From Pleodorina starrii (taxonomy: Eukaryota; Chlorophyta; Chlorophyceae; Chlamydomonadales; Volvocaceae): a stretch of DNA of 64,000 nucleotides. Below the pieces are notes generated by a model. The model was not told the origin of the DNA, made no database searches, and was given only the letters and a program-made list of their open reading frames with translations. Of the stretch, positions 63,768-64,000 are shown piece by piece. The stretch is taken from positions 3,492,315-3,556,314 of the forward strand of contig BRXU01000009.1 in the NCBI GenBank assembly GCA_030267565.1, read 5' to 3'. Every line of letters begins with the position of its first letter. Within the stretch, counting starts at the first letter, position 1. Both the position numbers and the translations under genes were made by a program.

Positions 63768-64000
63768 TGGCTACACAGTACTTATACGAATTATTGAATA
63801 TGATTATGATTATCGAATTACCGATAACAGAACCTTCCGAATAGTATAGAATATCTCTTGAACGAGTATTCTAGAATCTGTACGACAATCACGAATCTCG
63901 AAGCCGTCTTTGCTCACAGAAAGAACGATGACTGGACGTTAAGTTCTGATTCGATTCTGAGCACGGTAGTAAATACCGTGGCCGGGGCAGTGCCGGCCTG
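63755..64000 (+). repeat. 3' LTR of right copy, truncated by window end
   Basis: 246 of 282 bp are present. It carries GGACGTTAAG, the same 3'-LTR variant as the left element. Confidence 0.95.

Larger units (their letters stand above)
57856..64000 (+). mobile_element. Ty3/gypsy chromovirus, right copy, cut by window edge; likely duplicate of left copy
   Basis: It mirrors the left element base for base: every matching pair of positions sums to 77454. The predicted gag and pol proteins are identical, including the gag frame break and the amber codon. It also has the same 5'/3' LTR mismatch. 36 bp of the 3' LTR fall outside the window. Given the adapter at 38797-38845 this is most likely the same element read on the other strand. 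Confidence 0.93.

Overview
The window looks like a nuclear contig from a GC-rich green alga, most likely volvocine (Chlamydomonas/Volvox-like). The basis is a GC-rich, intron-dense gene using CGC/CGG/GAG/CTG codons with Gly/Ser-rich insertions, next to a Ty3/gypsy chromovirus and a long satellite. This assignment is an inference; no species marker is present.

Layout. 1-4719: the C-terminal 461 residues of an Ariadne-type RBR E3 ubiquitin ligase, nine exons on the + strand, 5' end outside the window. 4720-6641: GC-rich intergenic DNA with no gene I can support. 6642-6946: a minisatellite of 16 x 19 bp. 6949-13417: start of a satellite array built from a long (~350 bp, L) and a short (~185 bp, S) module that share a hairpin-bearing core. 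13418-19598: a complete LTR retrotransposon on the - strand (282-bp LTRs, 5-bp target duplication TAGGC, gag broken into two frames, amber codon, then one 1,340-residue pol frame). 19604-38780: the satellite again. 38781-38861: a non-genomic insert. 38862-57850: the satellite in opposite orientation. 57856-64000: the same retrotransposon on the + strand, cut by the window edge in its 3' LTR.

The most important observation is at the mirror point. Positions 38781-38861 read as a PacBio barcoded SMRTbell hairpin adapter: a 16-mer, an adapter core of 49 nt, then the reverse complement of the same 16-mer, with the satellite ending at the same unit position on both sides. The apparent ~50-kb palindrome, the 'inverted' array and the second retrotransposon are therefore best explained as one molecule read through an untrimmed adapter and back. 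The two arms support this: 34 L units each, with the over-long unit intervals at the same ordinal places (3rd, 4th, 6th, 16th from the retrotransposon). The two element copies also share one LTR-LTR mismatch and one target-site duplication. The right half should not be counted as independent sequence.

Real biology that survives: the RBR ligase gene; a modular, hairpin-rich satellite; and a chromodomain-bearing Ty3/gypsy element nested in it. Its pol frame opens with a domain resembling phage-type DNA N6-adenine methyltransferases ahead of the protease. Pol motifs are intact, but gag carries a frame break, so this copy is probably not autonomous unless that shift is programmed.
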